From Mesorhizobium sp. M4B.F.Ca.ET.058.02.1.1 (GTDB lineage: Bacteria; Pseudomonadota; Alphaproteobacteria; Rhizobiales; Rhizobiaceae): a DNA stretch of 64,000 nucleotides. A model generated the notes under the pieces. It worked only from the letters and a program-made list of their open reading frames with translations, searched no databases and had not been told where the DNA came from. Shown here piece by piece: positions 44,646 through 55,786 of the stretch (positions are counted from its first letter, which is position 1; each line of letters begins with the position of its first letter). Made by a program: the position numbers and the translations under genes. Location: contig NZ_CP034450.1 in NCBI RefSeq assembly GCF_003952505.1, forward strand, positions 558,001 through 622,000, read 5' to 3'.

Positions 44646-44731
44646 TCCAACAGCAGAATCGGGGAACCGCTTCGTTCGCCACACGTTGGCAAAAGAGCGA
44701 TTGCGCACTGTTGCGCATGGAGGATCTTGCG

Positions 44732-45118
44732 ATGTCAGCAACCAAGCACATGACGGTCAGCAAGAAGGAATTGCTTGACCTCGAAAGGGGATTCTGGACC
44801 GGCGATGCGGCCTACTATGCGGCCAACGCCGATGCCGAATGCCTCGTGGCCTTTCCGGAGATGGCGCATGCGATCAGCAATGCCGATCTGGCTAAAACCG
44901 CCAGCAAGCCACGTCGCTGGCGCGATCTCGACATCGACCTAAAGGGCATGGTCGAACCCGGCAGCGACATTGTCATGCTGACCTACGAGGCGCACGCGAC
45001 GCGCGAGAATGGCGAAATCTACAACGCGCTGGTCAGCACCGGCTACGTGCATCGAACCAATGGCTGGAAGATGATGTTCCATGCGCAAACGCCGATAGAG
45101 GCTTCAGCAAAAGGCTGA
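44732..45118 (+). CDS. DUF4440/SnoaL-like small protein
   Basis: A 128-residue NTF2-like protein: KKELLDLERGFWTGDAAYYAANADAECLVAFP is the initial helix-strand of the DUF4440/ketosteroid-isomerase-like fold. MLTYEAHATRENGEIYNALVSTGYVHR and WKMMFHAQTP are the closing strands. GGAGG eight bases before the ATG at 44732 fixes the start. Function is unknown. Confidence 0.8.
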   Translation: MSATKHMTVSKKELLDLERGFWTGDAAYYAANADAECLVAFPEMAHAISNADLAKTASKPRRWRDLDIDLKGMVEPGSDIVMLTYEAHATRENGEIYNALVSTGYVHRTNGWKMMFHAQTPIEASAKG

Positions 45119-45129
45119 TCGCTACGGCC

Positions 45130-45747
45130 TCATGGCGAGAAGATGGCTTCGCTCTTCAAGGCCTCGGCCAGCATCTTCTCATACTGGCCGCGCGGCACGT
45201 CGACGGCGCCGAAGCGCTTGAGGTGCTCGGTGGTGAACTGGGTGTCGAGCAGCGCGAAACCGCGCGCCTTCAAGCGCTCGACCAGGTGATAAAGACAGGT
45301 CTTGGAGGCGTCCGTTTCCCTGGCGAACATACTTTCGCCGAAGAAGACGCGCCCCAGCGAGACGCCGTAAAGGCCCCCGACCAGCCGATCCTCGCGCCAG
45401 GCCTCGACCGAATGGCAATGGCCGAGGCGATAGAGTTCGACGTAAGCCTCGCGGATCGGCGCGTTGATCCAGGTCGAGCGGCGCTCCTCGCGTCTCTCGG
45501 CGCAGCCGTCGATTGTCGCCTCGAAATCGAAATCATAGCGGATGTCGAAGGGGTGTCTGCGGATCGTCTTCTTCAGGCTGCGCGGTGTATGAAACCTGTC
45601 CAGCGGGATGATGCCACGCGTCTCCGGCCGCACCCAGAACACTTCCGGATCGCTGGCGCTTTCGGCCATCGGGAAGACGCCCGAGGCATAGGCCTTCAGC
45701 AAGAGGTCGGTCGGGATGCGATAGCCGGGCGCATAGGGACGGGTCAT
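45130..45747 (-). CDS. aat: Leucyl/phenylalanyl-tRNA-protein transferase
   Basis: A 205-residue N-end-rule enzyme that adds Leu or Phe to N-terminal Arg/Lys of proteins so that ClpAP degrades them. Landmarks are [57 protein letters not shown] and [10 protein letters not shown]. It lies downstream of accC on the same strand. Confidence 0.95.
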   Translation of the reverse strand: MTRPYAPGYRIPTDLLLKAYASGVFPMAESASDPEVFWVRPETRGIIPLDRFHTPRSLKKTIRRHPFDIRYDFDFEATIDGCAERREERRSTWINAPIREAYVELYRLGHCHSVEAWREDRLVGGLYGVSLGRVFFGESMFARETDASKTCLYHLVERLKARGFALLDTQFTTEHLKRFGAVDVPRGQYEKMLAEALKSEAIFSP

Positions 45748-45775
45748 CGCGGCATTATAACTGCAAGTTCAGCGG

Positions 45776-47119
45776 CTATTCCTCTTTAGCCAGATATTTT
45801 TCCAGCCAGTGGATGTCGTAGTCGCCATTGGCGATGTCGGGGTTGCCGACCAGGTCGCGGAACAGCGGCAGCGTCGTCTTGATGCCGTCGACGACGAATT
45901 CGTCCAGCGCTCGGCGCAGCCGCATCATACACTCGACGCGGTTGCGGCCGTGCACGATCAGCTTGCCGATCAGGCTGTCGTAATAGGGCGGGATCTTGTA
46001 GCCGGAATAGACGCCGGAATCGACGCGGATGCCCAGCCCGCCCGGCGTGTGGAAATGGGTGATCGTGCCCGGCGAGGGGGTGAAGGTGCGCGGGTCCTCG
46101 GCATTGATGCGGCATTCGATGGCGTGGCCGTTGAACTTGATGTCCTCCTGCCTGACCGAGAGGCCGCCGCCGGAGGCGACACGGATCTGCTCATGCACCA
46201 GGTCGATGCCGGTGATCGCTTCCGTCACCGGATGCTCGACCTGCAGGCGGGTGTTCATCTCGATGAAATAGAACTCGCCGTCCTCGTAGAGGAATTCGAT
46301 GGTGCCGGCGCCGGAATAGCCGAGATCGGCGACGGCCTTGGCGCAGATGCCGCCGATGCGCGCGCGTTCCTCGGCATTGAGCGCGGGCGAATTCGCCTCT
46401 TCCCAGACCTTCTGGTGACGGCGCTGCAGCGAGCAGTCGCGCTCGCCGAAATGGACGCCGCGGCCGGCGCCGTCGCCGAACACCTGCAGTTCGATATGGC
46501 GCGGCTTCTCCAGGTATTTCTCGATATAGACGGCATCGTCGCCGAAGGCGGCGCCGGCTTCCGAGCGCGCCGTCTGCAGGGCGATCTCGAGGTCGGCCTC
46601 GCTGCGCGCCACCTTCATGCCGCGCCCGCCACCACCGGCCGAAGCCTTGATGATCACGGGGTAGCCGATCTCGGCGGCGACGCGCTTGGCTTCCTTCTCT
46701 TCGCTGATCGCGCCGTCGGAGCCCGGCACGACCGGGATGCCCAGGCGTTTTGCGGTGCGCTTGGCCTCGATCTTGTCGCCCATGACGCGGATATGGTCGC
46801 CGGACGGGCCGATGAAGGTGATGTTGTGAGCGGCCAGGATGTCGGCGAACTTGGCGTTCTCCGACAGGAAACCATAGCCCGGATGCACCGCGTCCGCGCC
46901 GGTGATCTCGCAGGCGGCGACGATCTGGTGGATGTTGAGATAGCTGTCGCGCGACGGCGGCGGGCCGATGCAGACGCTCTCGTCGGCAAGCCTGACATGC
47001 ATGGCGTCGGCGTCGGCCGTCGAATGCACCACCACGGTCTGGATGCCGAGTTCCTTGCAGGCGCGGAGCACCCTGAGGGCGATTTCGCCGCGATTGGCGA
47101 TGAGGATTTTCTGAAACAT
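45776..47119 (-). CDS. accC: Acetyl-CoA carboxylase, biotin carboxylase subunit
   Basis: A 447-residue ATP-grasp enzyme that carboxylates biotin on AccB. The N-terminal FQKILIANRGEIALRVLRAC, the Gly-rich ATP loop KASAGGGGRGMK, the metal-binding FIEMNTRLQVEHPVTEAITG and ARG region MRRALDEF-like MMRLRRALDEF are all present. Length matches the family. accB is 8 nt upstream, so accB-accC form the usual operon. Confidence 0.97.
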   Translation of the reverse strand: MFQKILIANRGEIALRVLRACKELGIQTVVVHSTADADAMHVRLADESVCIGPPPSRDSYLNIHQIVAACEITGADAVHPGYGFLSENAKFADILAAHNITFIGPSGDHIRVMGDKIEAKRTAKRLGIPVVPGSDGAISEEKEAKRVAAEIGYPVIIKASAGGGGRGMKVARSEADLEIALQTARSEAGAAFGDDAVYIEKYLEKPRHIELQVFGDGAGRGVHFGERDCSLQRRHQKVWEEANSPALNAEERARIGGICAKAVADLGYSGAGTIEFLYEDGEFYFIEMNTRLQVEHPVTEAITGIDLVHEQIRVASGGGLSVRQEDIKFNGHAIECRINAEDPRTFTPSPGTITHFHTPGGLGIRVDSGVYSGYKIPPYYDSLIGKLIVHGRNRVECMMRLRRALDEFVVDGIKTTLPLFRDLVGNPDIANGDYDIHWLEKYLAKEE

Positions 47120-47127
47120 TCCCGGCT

Positions 47128-47592
47128 CTACTCGATGACGACGAGAGGCATGCCGTATTCGACCGGCTGGGCGTCCTCGAAGAGGATCGCCGTCACCGTG
47201 CCGGCGCGCGGCGAGGGGATCTGGTTCATAGTCTTCATCGCTTCGATGATCAGCAGCGTCTGGCCTTCCTTGACTTTCTGGCCAATCTCTATGAACGGCT
47301 TGGCGTCGGGCGACGGCGCCAAGTAGGCGGTGCCGACCATAGGCGAGGGCACGGCGTTCTTGGACTGGTCGGCCGTTGCAGGCGCTGAGGCCGCAGCCGC
47401 GGGCTGAGCTGGCGCCGCCGGCGCATAAGCGGGCGCGGGAGCGGCCACCGCGTGCACGGTCTGCGACTGACGCGACACGCGCACCTTCAGGTCACCGAGC
47501 TCGACCTCGATCTCGGTAAGATTGGTGTCGTTCAGTATGCCCGCCAGATCGCGGATCAGCTGCTGGTCAACACCGGTCTTCTTTATAGACAT
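47128..47592 (-). CDS. accB: Biotin carboxyl carrier protein of acetyl-CoA carboxylase
   Basis: A 154-residue protein: helical N-terminal segment, an Ala/Pro-rich flexible linker (about 48-80), and the C-terminal biotinyl domain (about 80-154). The biotinylated Lys is in EAMKTMNQI, a slight variant of the common EAMKLMNEI. AGAAGG before the ATG at 47592 supports the start. Operonic with accC. Confidence 0.96.
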   Translation of the reverse strand: MSIKKTGVDQQLIRDLAGILNDTNLTEIEVELGDLKVRVSRQSQTVHAVAAPAPAYAPAAPAQPAAAASAPATADQSKNAVPSPMVGTAYLAPSPDAKPFIEIGQKVKEGQTLLIIEAMKTMNQIPSPRAGTVTAILFEDAQPVEYGMPLVVIE

Positions 47593-47618
47593 TTTCGAGC
47601 CTTCTGTTTGTTGGCCGG

Positions 47619-48053
47619 TCAAAGGCGTGCCGCCAGCGCCTGCAGCGCGAGCGTGTAGCCGAGCGGCCCGAACCCGCAGATCATGCCGACGGCGACCGGC
47701 GCGACCATGGAGACGTGGCGGAACGGTTCCCGCGCATGGATGTTGGAGAGATGGACTTCGGCGACGGGCAGCGGCGCGACAGCGCGGATGGCGTCGTGAA
47801 TGGCAATCGAGGTGTGGCTGTAGGCGCCCGGATTGATGACGATTCCGACGGCTTTGTCGCCGGCTTCCTGGATCCAGTCGACGAGGTCGCCCTCATGGTT
47901 CGACTGGCGGAAGTCGATCTCCAGCCCAAGCTCGGCGCCCGCCTTCTTGCAGTCCTCGGCGATCGCGGCAAGCGTCATGCCGCCATAGATGCCCGGCTCG
48001 CGCTTGCCGAGCGCGTTGAGATTGGGACCGTTCAGGACGAAAACCGTTTTCAA
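47619..48053 (-). CDS. aroQ: Type II 3-dehydroquinate dehydratase
   Basis: A 144-residue dodecameric enzyme of the shikimate pathway. [20 protein letters not shown] includes the catalytic Tyr loop, [15 protein letters not shown] the active-site lid, [17 protein letters not shown] the substrate loop, and [17 protein letters not shown] the catalytic His. It lies just upstream of accB on the same strand, a usual alphaproteobacterial order. Confidence 0.96.
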   Translation of the reverse strand: MKTVFVLNGPNLNALGKREPGIYGGMTLAAIAEDCKKAGAELGLEIDFRQSNHEGDLVDWIQEAGDKAVGIVINPGAYSHTSIAIHDAIRAVAPLPVAEVHLSNIHAREPFRHVSMVAPVAVGMICGFGPLGYTLALQALAARL

Positions 48054-48198
48054 GAATGCTGACCTTTCCCGGCGCCGGCCGCAAGCCGGCGCCCTGGGCT
48101 TCTATAATGGGCATAGACGCCCGCGAAAAGAGCGCAAGTGCGTTCTTTCGCTGTCCACAGCGGGCGGAAAGTCGCCCGCCGCAAGGGCTTGGGGCCGA

Positions 48199-49005
48199 TC
48201 AGAGCGCGGCCTTCGCCGCCTCGATCTTTTCGGCAAGGACATCCTTCCCGAGCGCGCCGAACACCACCTCGTTGCCGACCACATAGGAGGGCGTGCCGGT
48301 GATCGACAGCTTGGTGGCAAGATCATAGGTCCGGGACAGCGCTTCGTTGATGCTGGGGTCCTTCATCTTCTCGCGCAGCTTCGCCTCGTCGGCGCCGAGC
48401 GAGACCGCGATCTTGATGGCGATCGACTCGGTGGCGCGGCCCTGGCCGCCAAGCAAGGCGGTGTGGAACTCGCCGTATTTCTCCGGCATCATCAAATGGA
48501 AGGCCATGGAGACGACGCTGGCCTTTTGCGAATCCGGGCTGAGGATCGGGAATTCCTTGAGGACGAAGCGCAGGTCGGAGTCGGCCTTGGTCAGCGCCTG
48601 CATGTCCTCGATGGCGCGTTTGCAGAAGCCGCAATTGTAATCGTAGAATTCGACGATGGTGACCTTGCCGTTCGGATTGCCGACGATGCCGTCAAAGGCG
48701 GAGTTGAAGATCTCGTCCTTGGCGTTCTTGATGACGCCGAGGGCGGCAATGCGCTGCTCTTCCTTCTGCTTGGCCTCCAGCGCCTCCTGCACCTCGAGCA
48801 GCACTTCCGGGTTCTTGAGGAGGTAGTCGCGGATGATGCCCTCGACCTCGGCCCGGTCGATCTTGCTGTCCGAGGGCGCGGCGGCCTGGACGACCTGCGT
48901 CGTGTCGGCCTTGGCCGCCTGAGGGCTGCCGGCGACGAAGCCGACCGCCAGCATGGCAAGGGCGGCCACCACACCCGTCGTGCCAAGCAAGATTGCCTTG
49001 TTCAT
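48199..49005 (-). CDS. DsbA-family thiol-disulfide oxidoreductase
   Basis: A 268-residue exported protein with a signal anchor or peptide (about 5-32), an N-terminal helical segment (about 50-95), and a thioredoxin fold with the active site NCGFCKRAI. The cis-Pro region is TGTPSYVVGNEVVFG. The Scs/Dsb-type N-terminal extension is common in alphaproteobacterial DsbA-like proteins (Com1 type). It acts in periplasmic disulfide formation. Confidence 0.92.
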   Translation of the reverse strand: MNKAILLGTTGVVAALAMLAVGFVAGSPQAAKADTTQVVQAAAPSDSKIDRAEVEGIIRDYLLKNPEVLLEVQEALEAKQKEEQRIAALGVIKNAKDEIFNSAFDGIVGNPNGKVTIVEFYDYNCGFCKRAIEDMQALTKADSDLRFVLKEFPILSPDSQKASVVSMAFHLMMPEKYGEFHTALLGGQGRATESIAIKIAVSLGADEAKLREKMKDPSINEALSRTYDLATKLSITGTPSYVVGNEVVFGALGKDVLAEKIEAAKAAL

Positions 49006-49065
49006 GATCCTCGATCCCTTTTGCCTGTTCCAGTCCGCTTCCGTTGCCCGGAGCGGCCGGAAGGT

Positions 49066-50475
49066 TCACTTGGTTTTGCCCGAAGGCCCGTAGTTTATGA
49101 TATCCTGGGCGCGAAGCCAGCCAGGCTCGCCGCGCTTCATCTTCTGTTGCGCGCGCATGGCGAAAATCTTCGCGTTCCGGTAGTCGCCGGAATAGAAATG
49201 GCCTTCGGCCGTGGCAAGGTCCGCCGCCGGTATGTTGCCGAGTTCGCCATAGGCCTGCGCCAGATAGCGGTAGCCGACGGCGTTCTCCTTGTCGCGCCCA
49301 AGACCGTTGTTGATCTGCACCACGGCCTTTTTCAGGGCATCCGGCGTGCCGATCGCCATCAGAGCCTGGCCGAGCGAGACCGGCAGCAGCCCGGACCTCG
49401 CGGGATCGAGGCTGACCGCCTTGGCATATGCGTCAGCGGCATCCTTGGGCTTGTTCGCCTTCATCAGGATGTCGCCGCGCAGTTCCTGGAAATAGGGGTT
49501 CTTCGGCTGTTCCTTGATCAGTGCGGACGTCTTGACGAGCGCGGCATTGAGGTTGCCGTAAAGATAGGCGAGCTGCGCCTCGCCGTAGCGCGAGGCGAGG
49601 CTGCCCGGATTCTTGCGCATCAGGCGCGAGGCGGCCGCCTGTCCCTGCATGTAGGCGGCGATCTTGATGCGCATCATGTCATGCCGCTGCTGCAGAGCCG
49701 GCGGGTCGAGCTTGTCGACGTAGGGGCTTTGCTTGACCAGCGCCTCGAGGTTGGCGATGCGCTCCTGCGGCATCGGGTGGCTTATCCGGTAAGGGTCGAC
49801 CTGCGTGCCGGACAGCGACAGCGCGTTCTGGAAGCGGGAAAAGGTCTTCAGCATGCCCATGCCGGACTGGCCGGTGGCGTTGAGGTAGCTGATCGCCGAG
49901 CGATCGGCAGTCGTCTCCTCGGTGCGCTGATAGGCCAGGATGCTGCGCTGCGCCATCTCGCCGCCGCCCGCCGCGACGCCCATGCCGGCGCCGGCCAGCC
50001 CACGGCTGTTGGTGGTGGCGCCGGCCACCATGGCGCCAGCGCCGAGCAGCGTGGCAATGATGGCCATCGTCTTGGCGCGCTCGAGCTGGTCGCGCAGCTT
50101 CTGCTGGTGGCCGCCGGCGATATGGCCGGCCTCGTGAGCCATGACGCCGATGATCTCGTTGGGCGTTTCCGCCGTCATCAGCGCGCCGGTGTTGATGAAC
50201 ATGCGGCGTCCGGTAACGAAGGCATTGAAGCTCGGATCGTTGACCAGCACGATATCGATGCCGTCATTGGCCAGCCCAGCCGCCTTGAAGATCGGCCGCG
50301 CGTAGTCGCGTACCAGTGCCTCGATCTCGGCGTCGCGCACGATGGGGACGTTTTGCGCAAATGCGCTGACCGAGCCGGAGACCGCGACGGCGGCCGCAAG
50401 CAAAAGCGTGGCGAAGCCGCGCGCGGTCCTTGCAACGGTCGATCTGGCAGTGGTCGATCTGGGTCGGCTCAACAT
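49066..50475 (-). CDS. M48 metalloprotease with TPR tail (BepA-like)
   Basis: A 469-residue periplasmic zinc protease: signal peptide (about 18-42, ending SAFA), Zn motif HEAGH with the third ligand Glu in EETTADRSA, and TPR-like helices from about 270 to the C-terminus. BepA-type proteins survey outer-membrane protein assembly. It lies directly upstream of the DsbA-like gene, so the two may serve envelope quality control together. The ATG at 50475 is preferred to the in-frame 50556. Confidence 0.9.
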   Translation of the reverse strand: MLSRPRSTTARSTVARTARGFATLLLAAAVAVSGSVSAFAQNVPIVRDAEIEALVRDYARPIFKAAGLANDGIDIVLVNDPSFNAFVTGRRMFINTGALMTAETPNEIIGVMAHEAGHIAGGHQQKLRDQLERAKTMAIIATLLGAGAMVAGATTNSRGLAGAGMGVAAGGGEMAQRSILAYQRTEETTADRSAISYLNATGQSGMGMLKTFSRFQNALSLSGTQVDPYRISHPMPQERIANLEALVKQSPYVDKLDPPALQQRHDMMRIKIAAYMQGQAAASRLMRKNPGSLASRYGEAQLAYLYGNLNAALVKTSALIKEQPKNPYFQELRGDILMKANKPKDAADAYAKAVSLDPARSGLLPVSLGQALMAIGTPDALKKAVVQINNGLGRDKENAVGYRYLAQAYGELGNIPAADLATAEGHFYSGDYRNAKIFAMRAQQKMKRGEPGWLRAQDIINYGPSGKTK

Positions 50476-50609
50476 GACAGGTCCACTGGTAGACGAGCGG
50501 GCGGAGGATGAAAAGTCGGCACCGAAAACTTCCTGCGCTTGTGATCCCCACATCAATCGGGCATTTGTGCGGCGCGGCCAGGGCGGATCCTGGCGTGTTG
50601 GATTTGAAA

Positions 50610-51758
50610 ATGATTGTTTCGCTTTCGCGCCGCGGCGAGGTCGAGCCGTTCCACGCCATGGATATTCTGGCCGAGGCCAACCGGTTGAAGGCGACCGGGG
50701 CGCCGGTGGTTTCGATGGCGGTCGGGCAGCCGTCCGACCCGGCGCCGGCCGGCGTGCGGCAGGCCGCTGCGAATGCCCTGAAGGTCGGGCGCATCGGCTA
50801 CACCGACGCGCTGGGTCTGGCCGATCTGCGCCAGGCTATCGCAAGGCACTATGGCGACCATTACGGGATACATGTCCCGGCGGCGCGAATCGCCGTCACC
50901 ACCGGATCGTCCGCCGCCTTCAACCTGGCTTTCCTCGCGATGTTCGATCCAGGCGACCGTGTCGCGATCGCCGCGCCAGGCTATCCAGCCTATCGCAACA
51001 TCATGGCCGCACTCGGTATCGAGATCGTCGAGATCGAACTCGGCGGCGATGCATATCTTCATGCCGAGCATCTGAGGACCGCGCACCGCGAAGGGCCGCT
51101 GAAGGGGGTGCTGTTCGCCAGTCCGGCCAATCCGACCGGTGCGGTGATTCCGGCCGACGAGCTCGCCGCGCTGGTTTCGACGGCCGAAGAACTCGGCATC
51201 GCCGTTATTTCCGACGAGATCTACCACCGGCTCGCCTATGCCGCGCCGGACACGACGGCGCTCGCCTACGGCTCGGCCGTAACGGTGATCAATTCGTTCT
51301 CGAAATACTATTGCATGACCGGCTGGCGCATTGGTTGGATGGTGCTGCCGGAACCACTGGTGCGTCCGGTCGAGCGCATCGCCCAGAGCCTCTATATATC
51401 GCCGCCGGAACTGTCGCAGATCGCCGCGATCGAAGCGTTCAAGGCGACAGAGGAGCTGGAGGCGGTGAAGGCGCGCTACGCTTGGAACCGCGAGCTGCTG
51501 ATGAAGCGGCTGCCGGAGCTCGGCTTCGCGCTCGCGGCACCCATGGACGGCGCCTTCTACGCCTTCTGCGATGTCACAAGGCACACCAATGACAGCATGG
51601 CCTTCGCGCGTCGCATGCTTGCCGAGGCGCACGTGGCGGCAACGCCCGGCCGCGACTTCGATCCGCTTCAAGGTCATCGCACCATGCGCTTTTCCTATGC
51701 CGGCAGCCACGACGACATGGTCGAGGCGATGGCGCGCATCGAGCGCTGGCTGAAATAG
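50610..51758 (+). CDS. PLP-dependent aminotransferase, class I/II
   Basis: A 382-residue fold type I aminotransferase: VGQPSDPAP, the PLP-stacking region [39 protein letters not shown], and the Schiff-base Lys in [16 protein letters not shown]. Arg of the C-terminal MRFSYAG binds the substrate carboxylate. The amino-acid substrate is not evident. The ATG at 50610 begins the conserved part. Confidence 0.9.
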   Translation: MIVSLSRRGEVEPFHAMDILAEANRLKATGAPVVSMAVGQPSDPAPAGVRQAAANALKVGRIGYTDALGLADLRQAIARHYGDHYGIHVPAARIAVTTGSSAAFNLAFLAMFDPGDRVAIAAPGYPAYRNIMAALGIEIVEIELGGDAYLHAEHLRTAHREGPLKGVLFASPANPTGAVIPADELAALVSTAEELGIAVISDEIYHRLAYAAPDTTALAYGSAVTVINSFSKYYCMTGWRIGWMVLPEPLVRPVERIAQSLYISPPELSQIAAIEAFKATEELEAVKARYAWNRELLMKRLPELGFALAAPMDGAFYAFCDVTRHTNDSMAFARRMLAEAHVAATPGRDFDPLQGHRTMRFSYAGSHDDMVEAMARIERWLK

Positions 51759-51768
51759 CGGGGAGACC

Positions 51769-52698
51769 ATGCCGGAACTCGAACAGGCGCTTGCCGAAGT
51801 CGCCGCCGAAATGGCCGAGCGCACGGATCGCGGCGACGTCGCCACCTATATCCCGCAGCTCGGCAAGGTCGACCCGAAGAAGTTCGGCATCGCGGCGGTC
51901 ACCAATGACGGCCGCGTGCTGCTTGCCGGCGACGCCGAGGAAGCCTTCTCCATCCAGAGCATTTCCAAGGTGTTCACGCTGACGCTGGCGCTCGGCAATG
52001 TCGGCGATGCGCTGTGGCAGCGCGTCGGACGCGAGACGTCGGGCAATCCGTTCAACTCGATCGTCCAGCTCGAGCATGAGAACGGCATTCCGCGCCACCC
52101 GTTCATCAATGCCGGCGCCATCGTCGTTTCGGACATATTGCTCGCCGGCCACCAGCCGCGCGAAGCGATCGGCGAGATCCTGCGCTTCATCCAGTTCCTG
52201 GCCGACGATGACACCATCATCATCGACCGCGAGGTGGCGGCCTCCGAACGTGCCACCGGCTACCGCAATTTCGCTTTAGCTAACTACATGAAATCCTTTG
52301 GCAATCTCCACCATGCGCCGGAACTGGCGCTGGGTGTCTATTTCCACCATTGCGCCGTTGCCATGAGCTGCCGGCAATTGGCAATGGCCGGCCGCTTCCT
52401 TGCCAATGGCGGCAAGAACCCGGCGACCGGGCATTCGGTGGTGTCGGCCGAGCGGGCGCGCCGCATCGGTGCGATGATGCTGACCTGCGGCCACTATGAC
52501 GGATCCGGCGATTTCGCCTTCCGCGTCGGCATCCCCGGCAAAAGCGGCGTCGGCGGTGGCATATTGGGGATCGTGCCGGGGACGGCTTCGCTCGCGGTCT
52601 GGTCGCCTGGCCTCAATGCCAACGGCAATTCCAAGCTGGGCTCGATCGCGCTGGAGAGGCTGGCGAAGATGATGAACTGGTCGATCTTCGCGCCTTAG
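51769..52698 (+). CDS. glsA: Glutaminase
   Basis: A 309-residue serine-dependent glutaminase that hydrolyses glutamine to glutamate and ammonia. The catalytic S-x-x-K is in SIQSISKVF, with [21 protein letters not shown] [27 protein letters not shown] and [15 protein letters not shown] as family landmarks. It starts 10 nt after the aminotransferase, so the two may form an amino-nitrogen operon. Confidence 0.95.
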   Translation: MPELEQALAEVAAEMAERTDRGDVATYIPQLGKVDPKKFGIAAVTNDGRVLLAGDAEEAFSIQSISKVFTLTLALGNVGDALWQRVGRETSGNPFNSIVQLEHENGIPRHPFINAGAIVVSDILLAGHQPREAIGEILRFIQFLADDDTIIIDREVAASERATGYRNFALANYMKSFGNLHHAPELALGVYFHHCAVAMSCRQLAMAGRFLANGGKNPATGHSVVSAERARRIGAMMLTCGHYDGSGDFAFRVGIPGKSGVGGGILGIVPGTASLAVWSPGLNANGNSKLGSIALERLAKMMNWSIFAP

Positions 52699-52761
52699 GG
52701 CTGCCGACATTCAGGTTGTGCCGGCCTGACTTCAAGGCTTGGACCACGGCGGCATAACCAC

Positions 52762-52804
52762 AAAAAAATCCCGCGCCGTTTTTGACGACGCGGGATTTCT
52801 TTTG
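52762..52804. terminator. Bidirectional terminator between glsA and rne
   Basis: AAATCCCGCG (52766-52775) pairs with CGCGGGATTT (52789-52798) with a 13-nt loop. T-rich runs follow on both strands (CTTTTGG on plus, TTTTTTG on minus). It lies between the convergent glsA and rne genes and can serve both. Confidence 0.85.
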
Positions 52805-52835
52805 GTCAAGAAACTACTCCAAACCTTTGAAAGGC

Positions 52836-55786
52836 TTAAAAGAAGCCTTTCCGCTGCCACCAGCCGGCGCGCTTCGGCTTGTCCTCGGTTTTTGTCTCAT
52901 CGGCAACGCTCGACGAGACCACTGGCACGGCCGGAGCATTTGTCGACGCGGGCTTGCGCCTGGTCGGGCGGGCTGGCTCGTCCTCGGAGGGAGCAGCAGG
53001 CGCCGCCTCGACCGGAGCCGGGGGGGTTCAATCGTTGCCTCGGGCACGGCCTCGGCTACCGTCTCCGCAACAACGGCCTCCGCGGCCTCCGCGGTCTTCT
53101 TCGACCTCGAGGCGCGCTTGGGCTTCTTCGGCTTTTCGGCACTCGGCGCGTCGTCATTGGCGGGAGCAGGAACGGCCGGCTCCTCGACGGGCGCGGCGGT
53201 CACGGTCTCGGCCACCACGGTTTCGTCTTCCGACGCGACGTTTTCGACGCCGTCGACCTCTTCGCCGGCGGCCGCATCGGCAGCGTCTTCACCCTCCTCG
53301 CGGCGATTGCGCTTGCCGCCGCGCTTGCCGCGCCGGCGCTTCTTGCCGTGGCTGTCTTCCGCTGCTTCGGCCGTTTCGCCAATGCCGACCGTAGCTTCAT
53401 CGCCCGCTTCGGCTGCCTCGTTGCTCGCGGCGGCGGAAACGCTATCCGCCGGCGCCGGCGTTGAGACTACTCCAGCGCCATGCTCGCGCTCGCCGTGCTC
53501 GCGATCGCGATCCTTGCCGCCGCGCCGCCGGCGGCGCTTGCGGCGCTTGCGGTCACGGCCTTCGCCGTCCTCACCGGACCTCTGCTGCTGCGGCTGCTGC
53601 TGGGACTGGCGCGGCTGTTCCGCCTGGGCGGGCGCCTCCTCCTCGTCCTCGATGACGATCTCGTCCTCGGGCTCCTCCGGCTCGACATAGGCCGGCAGAC
53701 TGCGCACTTCGACGAAGCCCTCGGGCTTTTCGGCGATCGCGCCACGGAAGATCGCATAGTGCTGCGCGCCGACCGTGTCGTCGGCCTCGATCGTGATGGT
53801 CAGGCCGAAGCGGCTTTCGAGTTCGACCAGCGTGCCGCGCTTGTGGTTGAGCACATAAAGCGCGGTCGCTGCCGGCGTGCGGACCGTGATGTGGCTGCGC
53901 GAATCCTTGAGCAGGAATTCCTCTATCGCCCTGACCACCATCAGCGCTACCGAGGAGTCGGAACGCACATGGCCGGTACCGCCGCAATGCGGGCAGGGCT
54001 TCATGGTAGATTCCAGCACGCTGGCGCGGATGCGCTGGCGCGACATCTCCATCAGGCCGAAATGCGAGATGCGGCCAACCTGGATGCGGGCGCGGTCGTT
54101 CTTGAGGTGATCCTTCAGCCGCTTCTCGACGGAGCGGTTGTTGCGGTTCTCCTCCATGTCGATGAAGTCGATGACGATCAGGCCGGCAAGGTCGCGCAGC
54201 CTGAGTTGCCTGGCGACTTCCTCGGCGGCTTCCAGATTGGTGTGGAGCGCCGTGTCCTCGATCGAGTGCTCCTTTGTGGAGCGACCCGAATTGACGTCGA
54301 TAGAGACCAGCGCCTCGGTCTGGTTGATGATGATGTAGCCGCCGCTCTTCAGCGTCACCTGCGGCTGCAGCATGCGGTCGAGCTGCGCCTCGATGCCGTT
54401 GCGCACGAAGATCGGGGTGGTGTCGCGATAGGGCTGAACCACCTTGGCGTGGCTCGGCATCAGCATGCGCATGAAGTCCTTGGCCTCGCGATAGCCGTCC
54501 TCGCCGGAGACCAGGATCTCGTCGATATCCTTGTTATAGAGGTCGCGCACCGAGCGCTTGATCAGGCTGCCTTCCTCGTAGACCAGGGCAGGGGCCGTGG
54601 ACTGCAGAGTGAGGTTGCGGACATTCTCCCAAAGCCGCATCAGATATTCATAATCGCGCTTGATCTCGGCCTTGGTGCGGCTCTCGCCGGCCGTGCGCAG
54701 GATGACGCCCATGCCCTGCGGCACTTCGAGGTCGGCGACGACTTCCTTCAGCCGCTTGCGGTCCTGGGCGTTGGTGATCTTGCGCGAAATGCCGCCGCCG
54801 CGCGCGGTGTTCGGCATCAGCACCGAATAGCGGCCGGCGAGCGACAGATAGGTGGTGAGTGCGGCGCCCTTGTTGCCGCGCTCTTCCTTGACCACCTGGA
54901 CCAGCAGGATCTGACGGCGCTTGATGACTTCCTGGATCTTGTACTGGCGGCGCACCGGCTTGCGGCGGTTGCGCACCTCTTCAAGCGCATCCTCGGCGCC
55001 GACCGATTCGATTTCGTGGTCGTCCGGATGCGAGGACTGCACCTCTTCCAGCATGCCGCGATCGTCGCTGGAGGGGGCTTCGCCGTTCTGTTCGGCTTGC
55101 GGGGCCGGTTCGGAAATCACGTCGGCTTCGACGCTAGCGGCGATCGAGGTAGGGCCACCCTCGGATGTTTCGCCACCGTCGTCCGCGGTGGCATTGTCGC
55201 CATGCTCCGCGCCGCCGTGATCCTTGCCGCCATCCTGCGAGCCGGCGTCGGCATCATTGGACTGAATCTCGATGGTCTCGGCGATCGTCTCGACGACCTC
55301 TTCGCCGCTTTCACCGGCAGCCTCGCCGCTTGCGACCTCTGCGGCGCTGTCGCCGGGCTCCTCGGAACCGGCGGCGCTGGCCTCGCGCTTGTGTTCGCCA
55401 CGGTCGCGGTTCTTGCCGCCGCGCCGGCGACCGCGCCGGCCGCGATCGCGGGCCTGGTGCTCCTCGCCGTCGCCGTCCTCATCGTCTTCGTCCTCGGCCT
55501 CCTGCGCTTCCGCGCGCAACAGTGCCTGACGGTCGGCGACCGGGATCTGATAGTAGTCGGGGTGGATTTCACTGAAGGCGAGGAAACCGTGACGGTTGCC
55601 GCCATACTCGACAAAAGCTGCCTGAAGGGACGGTTCGACGCGCGTTACGCGGGCGAGGTAGATGTTTCCTTTGAGCTGCTTCTTGTCCTGGGATTCAAAG
55701 TCGAATTCTTCAATACGGTTACCGCGAATGACGACAACGCGTGTTTCCTCCTGGTGGGAGGCGTCTATCAGCATCTTGTTGGGCAT
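52836..55786 (-). CDS. rne: Ribonuclease E/G, with C-terminal frame disruption
   Basis: This is the endonuclease scaffold of the RNA degradosome, about 980 residues. The start MLIDASHQEETRVVVIRGN and the S1 domain (GNIYLARVTRVEPSLQAAF) are split by a long acidic/Arg-rich insertion (about 115-285). Then come the catalytic domain (SIDVNSGRST, LIVIDFIDME) and the zinc-link CPHCGGTG. The tail is a low-complexity Arg/Ala/Glu region. At 53020-53026 a run of seven G breaks the frame; with eight G the end reads AGWWQRKGFF and stops at 52836. As written, translation runs on to 52814. The start is the ATG at 55786, after GGGAGG. Confidence 0.88.

Noticed and set aside
47989..50511. 840-residue ORF on the plus strand
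   Set aside because: It is antisense to aroQ, the DsbA-like gene and the M48 protease gene, all with intact catalytic motifs; the composition is that of a shadow frame.
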